From NCBI GenBank assembly GCA_030533445.1, contig JARPUW010000571.1, forward strand, positions 1 through 64,000: a DNA stretch of 64,000 nt, written 5' to 3'. Below are positions 21,008 to 35,200 of the stretch, piece after piece. Position 1 is the stretch's first letter. Every line of letters begins with the position of its first letter. The position numbers and the translations under genes were made by a program. Source of the stretch: Cyprinodon diabolis (Eukaryota; Chordata; Actinopteri; Cyprinodontiformes; Cyprinodontidae). The notes under the pieces are model-generated. The model saw nothing but the letters and a program-made list of their open reading frames with translations. It did no database searches and was not told the DNA's origin.

Positions 21008-22544
21008 CCGAACAAACGACTGCTGAGCAAAAACCGTAGGAGTTATTTAAAAAACATTTTCACCATGAGCATCAGCAATCCTTCGACTCCAACTATACCA
21101 ACTTTGGTGTATGTGTGTCATTCAGAACAATATTTATGACGAGTTGAAAACACATAGTCTGATTCGTTTTTCTCCCATCTTCAGCTCAAAAAGAATGGAG
21201 AAAGGCTGAAACTCTCATCCACTTTAGGTTGGTCTGGAGGGTTTTTAAGGCAAAGTATTAATCCTACCGTAATTCCGAAGACATTGTGTGAGTCCAGAGG
21301 TTTCAGTCTACAAACTGACCAAAAATGGTGACTGTAGCTCCAAATATGTGGCCGTGAGGGCGAGAATAAGATGTTTGATCTTAAAAAATGGCCGCCTCAC
21401 ACTAAGATTTCAGCAGCTGCACTCTAGCAGGCTGCTGCAGAAGCTAACTGTCAGCTAGCTTCCAGGTGCTTACCCTCCGAACAAACGACTGCTGAGCAAA
21501 AACCGTAAAAGATATCTGAAAAATTCTTTCAGTGAAAGCAACATCTATCCTTTGTCTCAGACTGGGGTAACCTTCATGTCTGTAGGTCTTTCACAACCCA
21601 AAACGAAGCACAAACAAAATGGTTGGCCCACCTGCTCCTCCCTTTCTTTTAACTGCAGGACCTCACTCTCACTCACCTTTTAGCTGCTAAAGCACCCCTC
21701 CGAACAAACGACTGCTGAGTAAAAACCGTAAAAGGTATCTGAAAAATTCTTTTTATCTAAGCGACAGCTATATCTTGTCTTCGATTGGAGTAACTTTCAT
21801 GGCTGTAGGTCATCTACAAACTGAATGGGAAGAGAAAGAAAAAGAAAAAACGTTTCATCACACCTAAGCTTCTAATTGAGCTAGCTGCAGCAGGTCACTG
21901 TCACTCAGCTTTCAGGTGCTTAAAATGTCCTCCGAACAAACGACTGCTGAGCAAAAACCGTATGAGTTATTCAAAAAATTTTTTCACCGTGAGCGTCAGT
22001 CATCCTTCGACTCCAACTATGCCAACTTTGGTGTATGTGTGTCATTCAGAAAAATATTTATGACGAGTTTAAAACACATAGTCTGATTCGTTTTTCTCCC
22101 CTCTTCTGCTCCAAAACCAATGAAAAACGGCTCTGATTTTCATCGACTTTAGGTCGGTCTGGAGGGTTTTTAAGGAAAAGTATTAATCCTACCGTAATTC
22201 CGAAGATATTGTGTGGGTCCAGAGATTTCAGTCTACAAACTGACCAAAAATGGTGACTCTAGCTATAAATATGTGGCCGTGAGGGCGAGTTTAAAATGTT
22301 TTTTTGTGTTTAAAAAACGCCTGCCTCACACTCTAGCTTTTCAGTTGCTCCACTCTAGCAGGCTGGATTTTGCTAAAACTTTGTGGCGCTTGAGGTCTGA
22401 TTATACAAAAACCGTAGCAGTTATCAACATACCGTCTTCAGTTTTAAATAGACGAAGGATTTATCTACAAACTGAGCTTCAAACTGTTTTTCTAGGTGAA
22501 TGTATGGCGACACAGTGAAGTGCTGTTTTTTATGCTTTTTTTTT

Positions 22545-25500
22545 CCTCTCCCCATTCATTTCCTATGGGATTTTTTTGCGACGTTTTCGCTAATAATTCG
22601 CAAACCTTCGGACTAATGAGAAAGTTTTATACAAGCACACATCACCCCATTGGTCCCGACGCGTGTGCCAACTTTGGGCCCGATCCGCCAAACCGTGCGG
22701 GACTAGTTACGTGCCGAAGTTTTGGGTATACGGGAGAATTATAATAATAATAATACGCGGAATAAATATGTGCAATAGTAGTAGGTGGGCCATGCCTTCG
22801 GCATGTGGCCCCCCAATAATACGCGGAATAAATATGTGCAATAGTAGTAGGTGGGCCATGCCTTCGGCATGTGGCCCCCCAACTAGAAAATTTCTAAAGA
22901 AATTTTGAGGGGGGCCACCTACTGCCCGTCTGGGGAACCGGGCCAATACGGCCCTGGCAAGTGACGTCGGGGCTCCCCAGACCAACTGCTTACGCCTTTG
23001 AGGGCTGCTGAGGGAAGGAAAGAGGGCAAGTTCATGGGCAAAGAAAGCTGTGTGCCACTTGTGCTGAAATCTGGGAAATAGACGTGCACAGCGTATGATG
23101 CACAAGGGTAATATGGGTTGTCCATATTGAAACACAGTGGGTAAAGCCCAGTTGGCGGGCTTCGCCCGCCTGCTAGGAGCCATCTCAGTGAAGAAAAAAA
23201 TCACCAATGGCGGGCTCTGCCCGCCTTCTAAGAGCCATTGCAGTGATGAAATCACCAATGGCGGGCTCCGCCCGCCTGCTAAGAGCCATTGCAGTGATGT
23301 AATCACCTTTGGCGGGCTCCGCCCGCCTGTTACCATTGGCGGGCTCCGCCCGCCTTCTAAGAGCCATTGCAGTGATGAAATCACCAATGGCAATGAGCAA
23401 TATGCCAGAATGTATGAGTGTGTATAAGGAAGAGGCTTTTATTCTGTAGAGTCCTTGTAGTCTTATTTTGAAAGTCTATCATGAATGTGCATCAAAAGAT
23501 GGGTCACGCCCAGCAGTGATATAGAATCCATTTCCAAATGTTAAATCACTGGTTTTCCATGTTATTAGGTGAATAGTTGCTGTATTACAGAGTAAATGGG
23601 AGACTTTTATTGTGAAATTTGCTCTGGGTGTGTTTTGAAAAGGTCACTAGAGTCTAATAAAAACAACCTGGAAGAGTTTGGGTCATAATGTTGAGCCATT
23701 TGCATCAATTAATGCATTAGTATAATCTAGAGGCTTTTATTTTGTAGGGTCCCTGGAGTCTTATTTTGAAAGTCCAACAGAGTTGTGTTTATAGAAAATG
23801 TTCAGACCCGTCAATGATAGTTGATTACTTTCCAATCGTTAAATCACTCTTTTTCCATGTTATTAGGGCAGTAGATGAAGCGGAAATGGGAGGCTTTTAT
23901 TTTGAAATTTGCTACAGGGTGTGTTTTAAACAGTCTCCTAGAGTCTATTCTCTAAAACGGGGTTGAGTTTGGGTCATAATGTTGAGCCATATAGGGCAAT
24001 AAATATATGTAAAAAATATAGAGGCTTTTATTTTGTAGGGTCCCTGGAGTCTTATTTTGAAAGTCTATCAGTGCTGAGTGGCAAGGGAAGTGTCATGGAC
24101 AGCAGTCATATAGTATCCATTTCCCAATGTTAAATCAGTCCTTTCACCCTCCATTAGATTAATATGTGCTGTTTAAAACAGCAGAGGTAAAATCTGTTTG
24201 AAGCTTGGTAACCTTGACAACGCTTAACGAGCCTCTCACTGACACAGACAACAGCTGCACTCACTATTGGTTTCTTCTTCCCAGGCTTTTTTGTATGGGA
24301 AGAACGGCACCGAACAAACGACTACTGATCAAAAACCGTATGAGTTATTCAAAAAACATTTTCACCATGAGCATCAGCAATCCTTCGACTCCAACTATAC
24401 CAACTTTGGTGTATGTGTGTCATTCAGAAAAATATTTATGACGAGTTGAAAACACATAGTCTGATTCGTTTCTCTCCCATCTTCAGCTCAAAAAGAATAG
24501 AGAAAGGCTGAAACTCTCATCGACTTTAGGTTGGTCTGGACGGTTTTTAAGGAAAAGTATTAATCCTACCGTAATTCCGAAGACATTGTGTGAGTCCAGA
24601 GGTTTCAGTCTACAAACTGACCAAAAATGGTGACTGTAGCTCCAAATATGTGGCCGTGAGGGCGAGAATAAGATGTTTGATCTTAAAAGAATGGCCGCCT
24701 CACACTAAGATTTCAGCAGCTGCACTCTAGCAGGCTGCTGCAGAAGCTAACTGTCAGCTAGCTTCCAGGTGCTTACCCTCCGAACAAACGACTGCTGAGC
24801 AAAAACCGTAAAAGATATCTGAAAAATTCTTTCAGTGAAAGCAACATCTATCCTTTGTCTCAGACTGGGGTAACCTTCATGTCTGTAGGTCTTTCACAAC
24901 CCAAAACGAAGCACAAACAAAATGGTTGGCCCACCTGCTCCTCCCTTTGTTTGAACTGCAGGACCTCACTCTCACTCACCTTTTAGCTGCTAAAGCACCC
25001 CTCCGAACAAACGACTGCTGAGTAAAAACCGTAAAAGGTATCTGAAAAATTATTTTTATCTAAGCGACAGCTATATCTTGTCTTCAATTGGAGTAACTTT
25101 CATGGCTGTAGGTCATCTACAACCTGAATGGGAAGAGAAAGAAAAAGAAAAAACGTTTTGTCACACCTGATCTTCTAATTGAGCTAGCTGCAGCAGGACA
25201 CTCTCCCCCAGCTTTCAGCTGCTTAAAATGTCCTCCGAACAAACGACTGCTGAGCAAAAACCGTATGAGTTATTCAAAATATTTTTTCACCGTGAGCGTC
25301 AGCCATCCTTCGACTCCAACTATGCCAACTTTGGTGTATGTGTGTCATTCAGAAAAATATTTATGACGAGTTTAAAACACATAGTCTGATTCGTTTTTCT
25401 CCCCTCTTCTGCTCCAAAACCAATGAAAAACGGCTCTGATTTTCATCGACTTTAGGTCGGTCTGGAGGGTTTTTAAGGAAAAGTATTAATCCTACCGTAA

Positions 25501-25847
25501 TTCCGAAGATATTGTGTGGGTCCAGAGATTTCAGTCTACAAACTGACCAAAAATGGTGACTCTAGCTATAAATATGTGGCCGTGAGGGCGAGTTTAAAAT
25601 GTTTTTTTGTGTTTAAAAAACGCCTGCCTCACACTCTAGCTTTTCAGTTGCTCCACTCTAGCAGGCTGGATTTTGCTAAAACTTTGTGGCGCTTGAGGTC
25701 TGATTATACAAAAACCGTAGCAGTTATCAACATACCGTCTTCAGTTTTAAATAGACGAAGGATTTATCTACAAACTGAGCTTCAAACTGTTTTTCTAGGT
25801 GAATGTATGCCGACACAGTGAAGTGCTGTTTTTTATGCTTTTTTTTT
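22545..25847 (+). repeat. Unit U8 (type A, 3,303 bp)
   Basis: Two 66-bp repeats (22755-22880); minisatellite 23154-23391, five hairpins; CTCF-like motif 22910-22928. It carries a distinct haplotype in its second half, including GCTACAGGG near 23911, TCTGGACGG near 24536, CTTAAAAGAATGG near 24683 and GTTTTGTCACACCTGATC near 25155. U15 and U17 carry the same set. Confidence 0.95.
22755..22880 (+). repeat. 66-bp hairpin repeat, two copies (U8)
   Basis: Copies start at 22755 and 22821, a period of 66 bp, joined by AATAAT. Confidence 0.93.
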
Positions 25848-28800
25848 CCTCTCCCCATTCATTTCCTATGGGATTTTTTTGCGACGTTTTCGCTAATAAT
25901 TCGCAAACCTTCGGACTAATGAGAAAGTTTTATACAAGCACACATCACCCCATTGGTCCCGACGCGTGTGCCAACTTTGGGCCCGATCCGCCAAACCGTG
26001 CGGGACTAGTTACGTGCCGAAGTTTTGGGTATACGGGAGAATTATAATAATAATAATAATACGCGGAATAAATATGTGCAATAGTAGTAGGTGGGCCATG
26101 CCTTCGGCATGTGGCCCCCCAACTAGAAAATTTCTAAAGAAATTTTGAGGGGGGCCACCTACTGCCCGTCTGGGGAACCGGGCCAATACGGCCCTGGCAA
26201 GTGACGTCGGGGCTCCCCAGACCAACTGCTTACGCCTTTGAGGGCTGCTGAGGGAAGGAAAGAGGGCAAGTTCATGGGCAAAGAGAGCTGTGTGCCACTT
26301 GTGCTGAAATCTGGGAAATAGACGTGCACAGCGTATGATGCACAAGGGTAATATGGGTTGTCCATATTGAAACACAGTGGGTAAAGCCCAGTTGGCGGGC
26401 TTCGCCCGCCTGCTAGGAGCCATCTCAGTGAAGAAAAAAATCACCAATGGCGGGCTCTGCCCGCCTTCTAAGAGCCATTGCAGTGATGAAATCACCAAGG
26501 GCGGGCTCTGCCCGCCTGCTAAGAGCCATTGCAGTGATGTAATCACCTTTGGCGGGCTCCGCCCGCCTGTTACCATTGGCGGGCTCCGCCCGCCTTCTAA
26601 GAGCCATTGCAGTGATGAAATCACCAATGGCAATGAGCAATATGCCAGAATGTATGAGTGTGTATAAGGAAGAGGCTTTTATTCTGTAGAGTCCTTGTAG
26701 TCTTATTTTGAAAGTCTATCATGAATGTGCATCAAAAGATGGGTCACGCCCAGCAGTGATATGGAAACCATTTCCAAATGTTAAATCACTGGTTTTCCAT
26801 GTTATTAGGTGAATAGTTGCTGTATTACAGAGTAAATGGGAGACTTTTATTGTGAAATTTGCTCTGGGGTGTGTTTTGAAAAGGTCACTAGAGTCTAATA
26901 AAAACAACCTGGAAGAGTTTGGGTCATAACGTTGAGCCATTTGCATCAATTAATGCATTAGTATAATCTAGAGGCTTTTATTTTGTAGGGTCCCTGGAGT
27001 CTTATTTTGAAAGTCCAACAGAGTTGTGTTTATAGAAAATGTTCAGACCCGTCAATGATAGTTGATTACTTTCCAATCGTTAAATCACTCTTTTTCCATG
27101 GTATTAGGGCAGTAGATGAAGCGGAAATGGGAGGCTTTTATTTTGAAATTTGCTATAGGGTGTGTTTTAAACAGTCTCCTAGAGTCTATTCTCTAAAACG
27201 GGGTTGAGTTTGGGTCATAATGTTGAGCCATATAGGGCAATAAATATATGTAAAAAATATAGAGGCTTTTATTTTGTAGGGTCCCTGGAGTCTTATTTTG
27301 AAAGTCTATCAGTGCTGAGTGGCAAGGGAAGTGTCATGGACAGCAGTCATATAGTATCCATTTCCCAATGTTAAATCAGTCCTTTCACCCTCCATTAGAT
27401 TAATATGTGCTGTTTAAAACAGCAGAGGTAAAATCTGTTTGAAGCTTGGTAACCTTGACAACGCTTAACGAGCCTCTCACTGACACAGACAACAGCTGCA
27501 CTCACTATTGGTTTCTTCTTCCCAGGCTTTTTTGTATGGGAAGAACGGCACCGAACAAACGACTACTGATCAAAAACCGTATGAGTTATTCAAAAAACAT
27601 TTTCACCATGAGCATCAGCAATCCTTCGACTCCAACTATACCAACTTTGGTGTATGTGTGTCATTCAGAAAAATATTTATGACGAGTTGAAAACACATAG
27701 TCTGATTCGTTTCTCTCCCATCTTCAGCTCAAAAAGAATAGAGAAAGGCTGAAACTCTCATCGACTTTAGGTTGGTCTGGAGGGTTTTTAAGGAAAAGTA
27801 TTAATCCTACCGTAATTCCGAAGACATTGTGTGAGTCCAGAGGTTTCAGTCTACAAACTGACCAAAAATGGTGACTGTAGCTCCAAATATGTGGCCGTGA
27901 GGGCGAGAATAAGATGTTTGATCTTAAAAAAATGGCCGCCTCACACTAAGATTTCAGCAGCTGCACTCTAGCAGGCTGCTGCAGAAGCTAACTGTCAGCT
28001 AGCTTCCAGGTGCTTACCCTCCGAACAAACGACTGCTGAGCAAAAACCGTAAAAGATATCTGAAAAATTCTTTCAGTGAAAGCAACATCTATCCTTTGTC
28101 TCAGACTGGGGTAACCTTCATGTCTGTAGGTCTTTCACAACCCAAAACGAAGCACAAACAAAATGGTTGGCCCACCTGCTCCTCCCTTTGTTTGAACTGC
28201 AGGACCTCACTCTCACTCACCTTTTAGCTGCTAAAGCACCCCTCCGAACAAACGACTGCTGAGTAAAAACCGTAAAAGGTATCTGAAAAATTCTTTTTAT
28301 CTAAGCGACAGCTATATCTTGTCTTCAATTGGAGTAACTTTCATGGCTGTAGGTCATCTACAAACTGAATGGGAAGAGAAAGAAAAAGAAAAAACGTTTC
28401 ATCACACCTAAGCTTCTAATTGAGCTAGCTGCAGCAGGTCACTGTCACTCAGCTTTCAGGTGCTTAAAATGTCCTCCGAACAAACGACTGCTGAGCAAAA
28501 ACCGTATGAGTTATTCAAAAAAAGTTTTCACCGTGAGCGTCAGTCATCCTTCGACTCCAACTATGCCAACTTTGGTGTATGTGTGTCATTCAGAAAAATA
28601 TTTATGACGAGTTGAAAACACATAGTCTGATTCGTTTTTCTCCCCTCTTCTGCTCCAAAACCAATGAAAAACGGCTCTGATTTTCATCGACTTTAGGTCG
28701 GTCTGGAGGGTTTTTAAGGAAAAGTATTAATCCTACCGTAATTCCGAAGATATTGTGTGGGTCCAGAGATTTCAGTCTACAAACTGACCAAAAATGGTGA

Positions 28801-29088
28801 CTCTAGCTATAAATATGTGGCCTTGAGGGCGAGTTTAAAATGTTTTTTTGTGTTTAAAAAACGCCTGCCTCACACTCTAGCTTTTCAGTTGCTCCACTCT
28901 AGCAGGCTGGATTTTGCTAAAACTTTGTGGCGCTTGAGGTCTGATTATACAAAAACCGTAGCAGTTATCAACATACCGTCTTCAGTTTTAAATAGACGAA
29001 GGATTTATCTACAAACTGAGCTTCAAACTGTTTTTCTAGGTGAATGTATGCTGACACAGTGAAGTGCTGTTTTTTATGCTTTTTTTTT
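25848..29088 (+). repeat. Unit U9 (type A, 3,241 bp)
   Basis: One 66-bp repeat (26061-26120); minisatellite 26394-26631, five hairpins, with the private change ACCAAGGGCGGG near 26494. CTCF-like motif 26150-26168. The 6,350-bp duplicated block starts inside this unit near 26576. Markers ATGGAAACCA (26761) and TCATAACGTTGAG (26924) are shared with U11. Confidence 0.95.
26061..26120 (+). repeat. 66-bp hairpin repeat, one copy (U9)
   Basis: Single copy just upstream of the 6,350-bp duplicated block, preceded by a longer TAA run than in U10. Confidence 0.92.
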
Positions 29089-32000
29089 CCTCTCCCCATT
29101 CATTTCCTATGGGATTTTTTTGCGACGTTTTCGCTAATAATTCGCAAACCTTCGGACTAATGAGAAAGTTTTATACAAGCACACATCACCCCATTGGTCC
29201 CGACGCGTGTGCCAACTTTGGGCCCGATCCGCCAAACCGTGCGGGACTAGTTACGCGCCGAAGTTTTGGGTATACGGGAGAATTATAATAATAATACGCG
29301 GAATAAATATGTGCAATAGTAGTAGGTGGGCCATGCCTTCGGCATGTGGCCCCCCAACTAGAAAATTTCTAAAGAAATTTTGAGGGGGGCCACCTACTGC
29401 CCGTCTGGGGAACCGGGCCAATACGGCCCTGGCAAGTGATGTCGGGGCTCCCCAGACCAACTGCTTACGCCTTTGAGGGCTGCTGAGGGAAGGAAAGAGG
29501 GCTAGGTCATGGGCAAAGAGAGCTGTGTGCCACTTGTGCTGAAATCTGGGAAATAGACGTGCACAGCGTATGATGCAAAAGGGTAATATGGGTTGTCCAT
29601 ATTGAACCGCAGTGGGTAAAGCTCAGTTGGTGGGCTCCGCCCGCCTGCTAGGAGCCCTTGCAGTGATGAAAAAAATCACCAATGGCGGGCTCTGCCCGCC
29701 TGCTAAGAGCCATTGCAGTGATGAAATCACCAATGGCGGGCTCCGCCCGCCTTCTAAGAGCCATTGCAGTGATGATATCACCAATGGCGGGCTCCGCCCG
29801 CCTTCTAAGAGCCATTGCAGTGATGAAATTACAAATGGCAATGAGCAATATGCCAGAATGTATGAGTGTGTATAAGGAAGAGGCTTTTATTCTGTAGAGT
29901 CCCTGGAGTCTTATTTTGAAAGTCTATCATGGAAGTGCATCTAAAGATGGGTCATGCCCAGCAGTTATATAGAATCAATTTCCAAATGTTAAATCACTGG
30001 TTTTCCATGTTATTAGGTGAATAGTTGCTGTATTACAGAGTAAATGGGAGACTTTTATTGTGAAATTTGCTCTGGGTGTGTTTTGAAAAGGTCACTAGAG
30101 TCTAATAAAAACAACCTGGAAGAGTTTGGGTCATAATGTTGAGCCATTTGCATCAATTAATGCATTAGTATAATCTAGAGGCTTTTATTTTGTAGGGTCG
30201 CTGGAGTCTTATTTTGAAAGTCCAATAGAGTTGTGTTTATAGAAAATGTTCAGACCCGTCAATGATAGTTGATTACTTTCCAATCGTTAAATCACTCTTT
30301 TTCCATGTTATTAGGGCAGTAGATGAAGCGGAAATGGGAGGCTTTTATTTTGAAATTTGCTATAGGGTGTGTTTTAAACAGTCTCCTAGAGTCTATTCTC
30401 TAAAACGGGGTTGAGTTTGGGTCATAATGTTGAGCCATATAGGGCAATAAATATATGTAAAAAATATAGAGGCTTTTATTTTGTAGGGTCCCTGGAGTCT
30501 TATTTTGAAAGTCTATCAGTGCTGAGTGGCAAGGGAAGTGTCATGGACAGCAGTCATATAGTATCCATTTCCCAATGTTAAATCAGTCCTTTCACCCTCC
30601 ATTAGATTAATATGTGCTGTTTAAAACAGCAGAGGTAAAATCTGTTTGAAGCTTGGTAACCTTGACAACGCTTAACGAGCCTCTCACTGACACAGACAAC
30701 AGCTGCACTCACTATTGGTTTCTTCTTCCCAGGCTTTTTTGTATGGGAAGAACGGCACCGAACAAACGACTACTGATCAAAAACCGTATGAGTTATTCAA
30801 AAAACATTTTCACCATGAGCATCAGCAATCCTTCGACTCCAACTATACCAACTTTGGTGTATGTGTGTCATTCAGAACAATATTTATGACGACTTGAAAA
30901 CACATAGTCTGATTCGTTTTTCTCCCATCTTCAACTCAAAAGGAATGGAGAAAGGCTGAAACTCATCGACTCTAGGTTGGTCTGGAGGGTTTTTAAGGAA
31001 AAGTATTAATCCTACCGTAATTCCGAAGACATTGTGTGAGTCCAGAGGTTTCAGTCTACAAACTGACCAAAAATGGTGACTGTAGCTCCAAATATGTGGC
31101 CGTGAGGGCGAGAATAAGATGTTTGATCTTAAAAAAATGGCCGCCTCACACTAAGATTTCAGCAGCTGCACTCTAGCAGGCTGCTGCAGAAGCTAACTGT
31201 CAGCTAGCTTCCAGGTGCTTACCCTCCGAACAAACGACTGCTGAGCAAAAACCGTAAAAGATATCTGAAAAATTCTTTCAGTGAAAGCAACAGCTATCCT
31301 TTGTCTCAGACTGGGGTAACCTTCATGTCTGTAGGTCTTTCACAACCCAAAACGAAGCACAAACAAAATGGTTGGCCCACCTGCTCCTCCCTTTGTTTGA
31401 ACTGCAGGACCTCACTCTCACTCACCTTTTAGCTGCTAAAGCACCCCTCCGAACAAACGACTGCTGAGTAAAAACCGTAAAAGGTATCTGAAAAATTCTT
31501 TTTATCTAAGCGACAGCTATATCTTGTCTTCAATTGGAGTAACTTTCATGGCTGTAGGTCATCTACAAACTGAATGGGAAGAGAAAGAAAAAGAAAAAAC
31601 GTTTCATCACACCTAAGCTTCTAATTGAGCTAGCTGCAGCAGGTCACTGTCACTCAGCTTTCAGGTGCTTAAAATGTCCTCCGAACAAACGACTGCTGAG
31701 CAAAAACCGTATGAGTTATTCAAAAAAATTTTTCACCGTGAGCGTCAGTCATCCTTCGACTCCAACTATGCCAACTTTGGTGTATGTGTGTCATTCAGAA
31801 AAATATTTATGACGAGTTTAAAACACATAGTCTGATTCGTTTTTCTCCCCTCTTCTGCTCCAAAACCAATGAAAAACGGCTCTGATTTTCATCGACTTTA
31901 GGTCGGTCTGGAGGGTTTTTAAGGAAAAGTATTAATCCTACCGTAATTCCGAAGACATTGTGTGGGTCCAGAGATTTCAGTCTACAAACTGACCAAAAAT

Positions 32001-32293
32001 GGTGACTCTAGCTATAAATATGTGGCCGTGAGGGCGAGTTTAAAATGTTTTTTTGTGTTTAAAAAACGCCTGCCTCACACTCTAGCTTTTCAGTTGCTCC
32101 ACTCTAGCAGGCTGGATTTTGCTAAAACTTTGTGGCGCTTGAGGTCTGATTATACAAAAACCGTAGCAGTTATCAACATACCGTCTTCAGTTTTAAATAG
32201 ACGAAGGATTTATCTACAAACTGAGCTTCAAACTGTTTTTCTAGGTGAATGTATGCCGACACAGTGAAGTGCTGTTTTTTATGCTTTTTTTTT
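29089..32293 (+). repeat. Unit U10 (type B, 3,205 bp; first copy)
   Basis: One 66-bp repeat (29296-29355), minisatellite 29629-29839 with four hairpins, CTCF-like motif 29385-29403. Private markers are GATGATATCACC in the minisatellite, CCAATAGAG near 30222, TTCAACTCAAAAGG near 30931 and CAGCTATCC near 31291. U12 repeats all of these exactly 6,350 bp downstream. Confidence 0.95.
29296..29355 (+). repeat. 66-bp hairpin repeat, one copy (U10)
   Basis: Single copy inside the first 6,350-bp block, after a short TAA run. Confidence 0.92.
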
Positions 32294-35200
32294 CCTCTCC
32301 CCATTCATTTCCTATGGGATTTTTTTGCGACGTTTTCGCTAATAATTCGCAAACCTTCGGACTAATGAGAAAGTTTTATACAAGCACACATCACCCCATT
32401 GGTCCCGACGCGTGTGCCAACTTTGGGCCCGATCCGCCAAACCGTGCGGGACTAGTTACGCGCCGAAGTTTTGGGTATACGGGAGAATTATAATAATAAC
32501 TAGAAAATTTCTAAAGAAATTTTGAGGGGGGCCACCTACTGCCCGTCTGGGGAACCGGGCCAATACGGCCCTGGCAAGTGACGTCGGGGCTCCCCAGACC
32601 AACTGCTTACGCCTTTGAGGGCTGCTGAGGGAAGGAAAGAGGGCAAGTTCATGGGTAAAGAGAGCTGTGTGCCACTTGTGCTGAAATCTGGGAAATAGAC
32701 GTGCACAGCGTATGATGCACAAGGGTAATATGGGTTGTCCATATTGAAACACAGTGGGTAAAGCCCAGTTGGCGGGCTTCGCCCGCCTGCGAGGAGCCAT
32801 CTCAGTGAAGAAAAAAATCACCAATGGCGGGCTCTGCCCGCCTTCTAAGAGCCATTGCAGTGATGAAATCACCAATGGCGGGCTCCGCCCGCCTGCTAAG
32901 AGCCATTGCAGTGATGTAATCACCTTTGGCGGGCTCCGCCCGCCTTCTAAGAGCCATTGCAGTGATGAAATCACCAATGGCAATGAGCAATATGCCAGAA
33001 TGTATGAGTGTGTATAAGGAAGAGGCTTTTATTCTGTAGAGTCCTTGTAGTCTTATTTTGAAAGTCTATCATGAATGTGCATCAAAAGATGGGTCACGCC
33101 CAGCAGTGATATGGAAACCATTTCCAAATGTTAAATCACTGGTTTTCCATGTTATTAGGTGAATAGTTGCTGTATTACAGAGTAAATGGGAGACTTTTAT
33201 TGTGAAATTTGCTCTGGGGTGTGTTTTGAAAAGGTCACTAGAGTCTAATAAAAACAACCTGGAAGAGTTTGGGTCATAACGTTGAGCCATTTGCATCAAT
33301 TAATGCATTAGTATAATCTAGAGGCTTTTATTTTGTAGGGTCCCTGGAGTCTTATTTTGAAAGTCCAACAGAGTTGTGTTTATAGAAAATGTTCAGACCC
33401 GTCAATGATAGTTGATTACTTTCCAATCGTTAAATCACTCTTTTTCCATGGTATTAGGGCAGTAGATGAAGCGGAAATGGGAGGCTTTTATTTTGAAATT
33501 TGCTATAGGGTGTGTTTTAAACAGTCTCCTAGAGTCTATTCTCTAAAACGGGGTTGAGTTTGGGTCATAATGTTGAGCCATATAGGGCAATAAATATATG
33601 TAAAAAATATAGAGGCTTTTATTTTGTAGGGTCCCTGGAGTCTTATTTTGAAAGTCTATCAGTGCTGAGTGGCAAGGGAAGTGTCATGGACAGCAGTCAT
33701 ATAGTATCCATTTCCCAATGTTAAATCAGTCCTTTCACCCTCCATTAGATTAATATGTGCTGTTTAAAACAGCAGAGGTAAAATCTGTTTGAAGCTTGGT
33801 AACCTTGACAACGCTTAACGAGCCTCTCACTGACACAGACAACAGCTGCACTCACTATTGGTTTCTTCTTCCCAGGCTTTTTTGTATGGGAAGAACGGCA
33901 CCGAACAAACGACTACTGATCAAAAACCGTATGAGTTATTCAAAAAACATTTTCACCATGAGCATCAGCAATCCTTCGACTCCAACTATACCAACTTTGG
34001 TGTATGTGTGTCATTCAGAAAAATATTTATGACGAGTTGAAAACACATAGTCTGATTCGTTTCTCTCCCATCTTCAGCTCAAAAAGAATAGAGAAAGGCT
34101 GAAACTCTCATCGACTTTAGGTTGGTCTGGAGGGTTTTTAAGGAAAAGTATTAATCCTACCGTAATTCCGAAGACATTGTGTGAGTCCAGAGGTTTCAGT
34201 CTACAAACTGACCAAAAATGGTGACTGTAGCTCCAAATATGTGGCCGTGAGGGCGAGAATAAGATGTTTGATCTTAAAAAAATGGCCGCCTCACACTAAG
34301 ATTTCAGCAGCTGCACTCTAGCAGGCTGCTGCAGAAGCTAACTGTCAGCTAGCTTCCAGGTGCTTACCCTCCGAACAAACGACTGCTGAGCAAAAACCGT
34401 AAAAGATATCTGAAAAATTCTTTCAGTGAAAGCAACATCTATCCTTTGTCTCAGACTGGGGTAACCTTCATGTCTGTAGGTCTTTCACAACCCAAAACGA
34501 AGCACAAACAAAATGGTTGGCCCACCTGCTCCTCCCTTTGTTTGAACTGCAGGACCTCACTCTCACTCACCTTTTAGCTGCTAAAGCACCCCTCCGAACA
34601 AACGACTGCTGAGTAAAAACCGTAAAAGGTATCTGAAAAATTCTTTTTATCTAAGCGACAGCTATATCTTGTCTTCAATTGGAGTAACTTTCATGGCTGT
34701 AGGTCATCTACAAACTGAATGGGAAGAGAAAGAAAAAGAAAAAACGTTTCATCACACCTAAGCTTCTAATTGAGCTAGCTGCAGCAGGTCACTGTCACTC
34801 AGCTTTCAGGTGCTTAAAATGTCCTCCGAACAAACGACTGCTGAGCAAAAACCGTATGAGTTATTCAAAAAAAGTTTTCACCGTGAGCGTCAGTCATCCT
34901 TCGACTCCAACTATGCCAACTTTGGTGTATGTGTGTCATTCAGAAAAATATTTATGACGAGTTGAAAACACATAGTCTGATTCGTTTTTCTCCCCTCTTC
35001 TGCTCCAAAACCAATGAAAAACGGCTCTGATTTTCATCGACTTTAGGTCGGTCTGGAGGGTTTTTAAGGAAAAGTATTAATCCTACCGTAATTCCGAAGA
35101 TATTGTGTGGGTCCAGAGATTTCAGTCTACAAACTGACCAAAAATGGTGACTCTAGCTATAAATATGTGGCCTTGAGGGCGAGTTTAAAATGTTTTTTTG

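Larger units (their letters stand above)
19077..22544 (+). repeat. Unit U7 (divergent and longest, 3,468 bp)
   Basis: One 66-bp repeat (19290-19349), minisatellite 19623-19860 with five hairpins, CTCF-like motif 19379-19397. From about 19845 to 21270 the unit carries many substitutions found in no other unit (for example GTGATTAAATTACAAATGG, GAAAAATGCTCTGG, GAAGCTTCGTTACC). It also has an extra 229-bp module at 20779-21007, which explains the length. After about 21300 it again matches the other type A units. This looks like an older copy that has escaped homogenisation over about 1.4 kb. Confidence 0.95.
26576..32925 (+). repeat. First copy of a 6,350-bp tandem two-unit duplication
   Basis: From 26576 every diagnostic position checked recurs exactly 6,350 bp downstream: ATGGAAACCA, TCATAACG, AAAAAAAGTTTTCACC in Q, GATGATATCACC, CCAATAGAG, TTCAACTCAAAAGG and CAGCTATCC. 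The left edge of identity falls inside the hairpin minisatellite of U9, where 26575 and 32925 differ. The block holds most of U9, all of U10 and the start of U11, that is one A plus one B unit. Confidence 0.9.
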
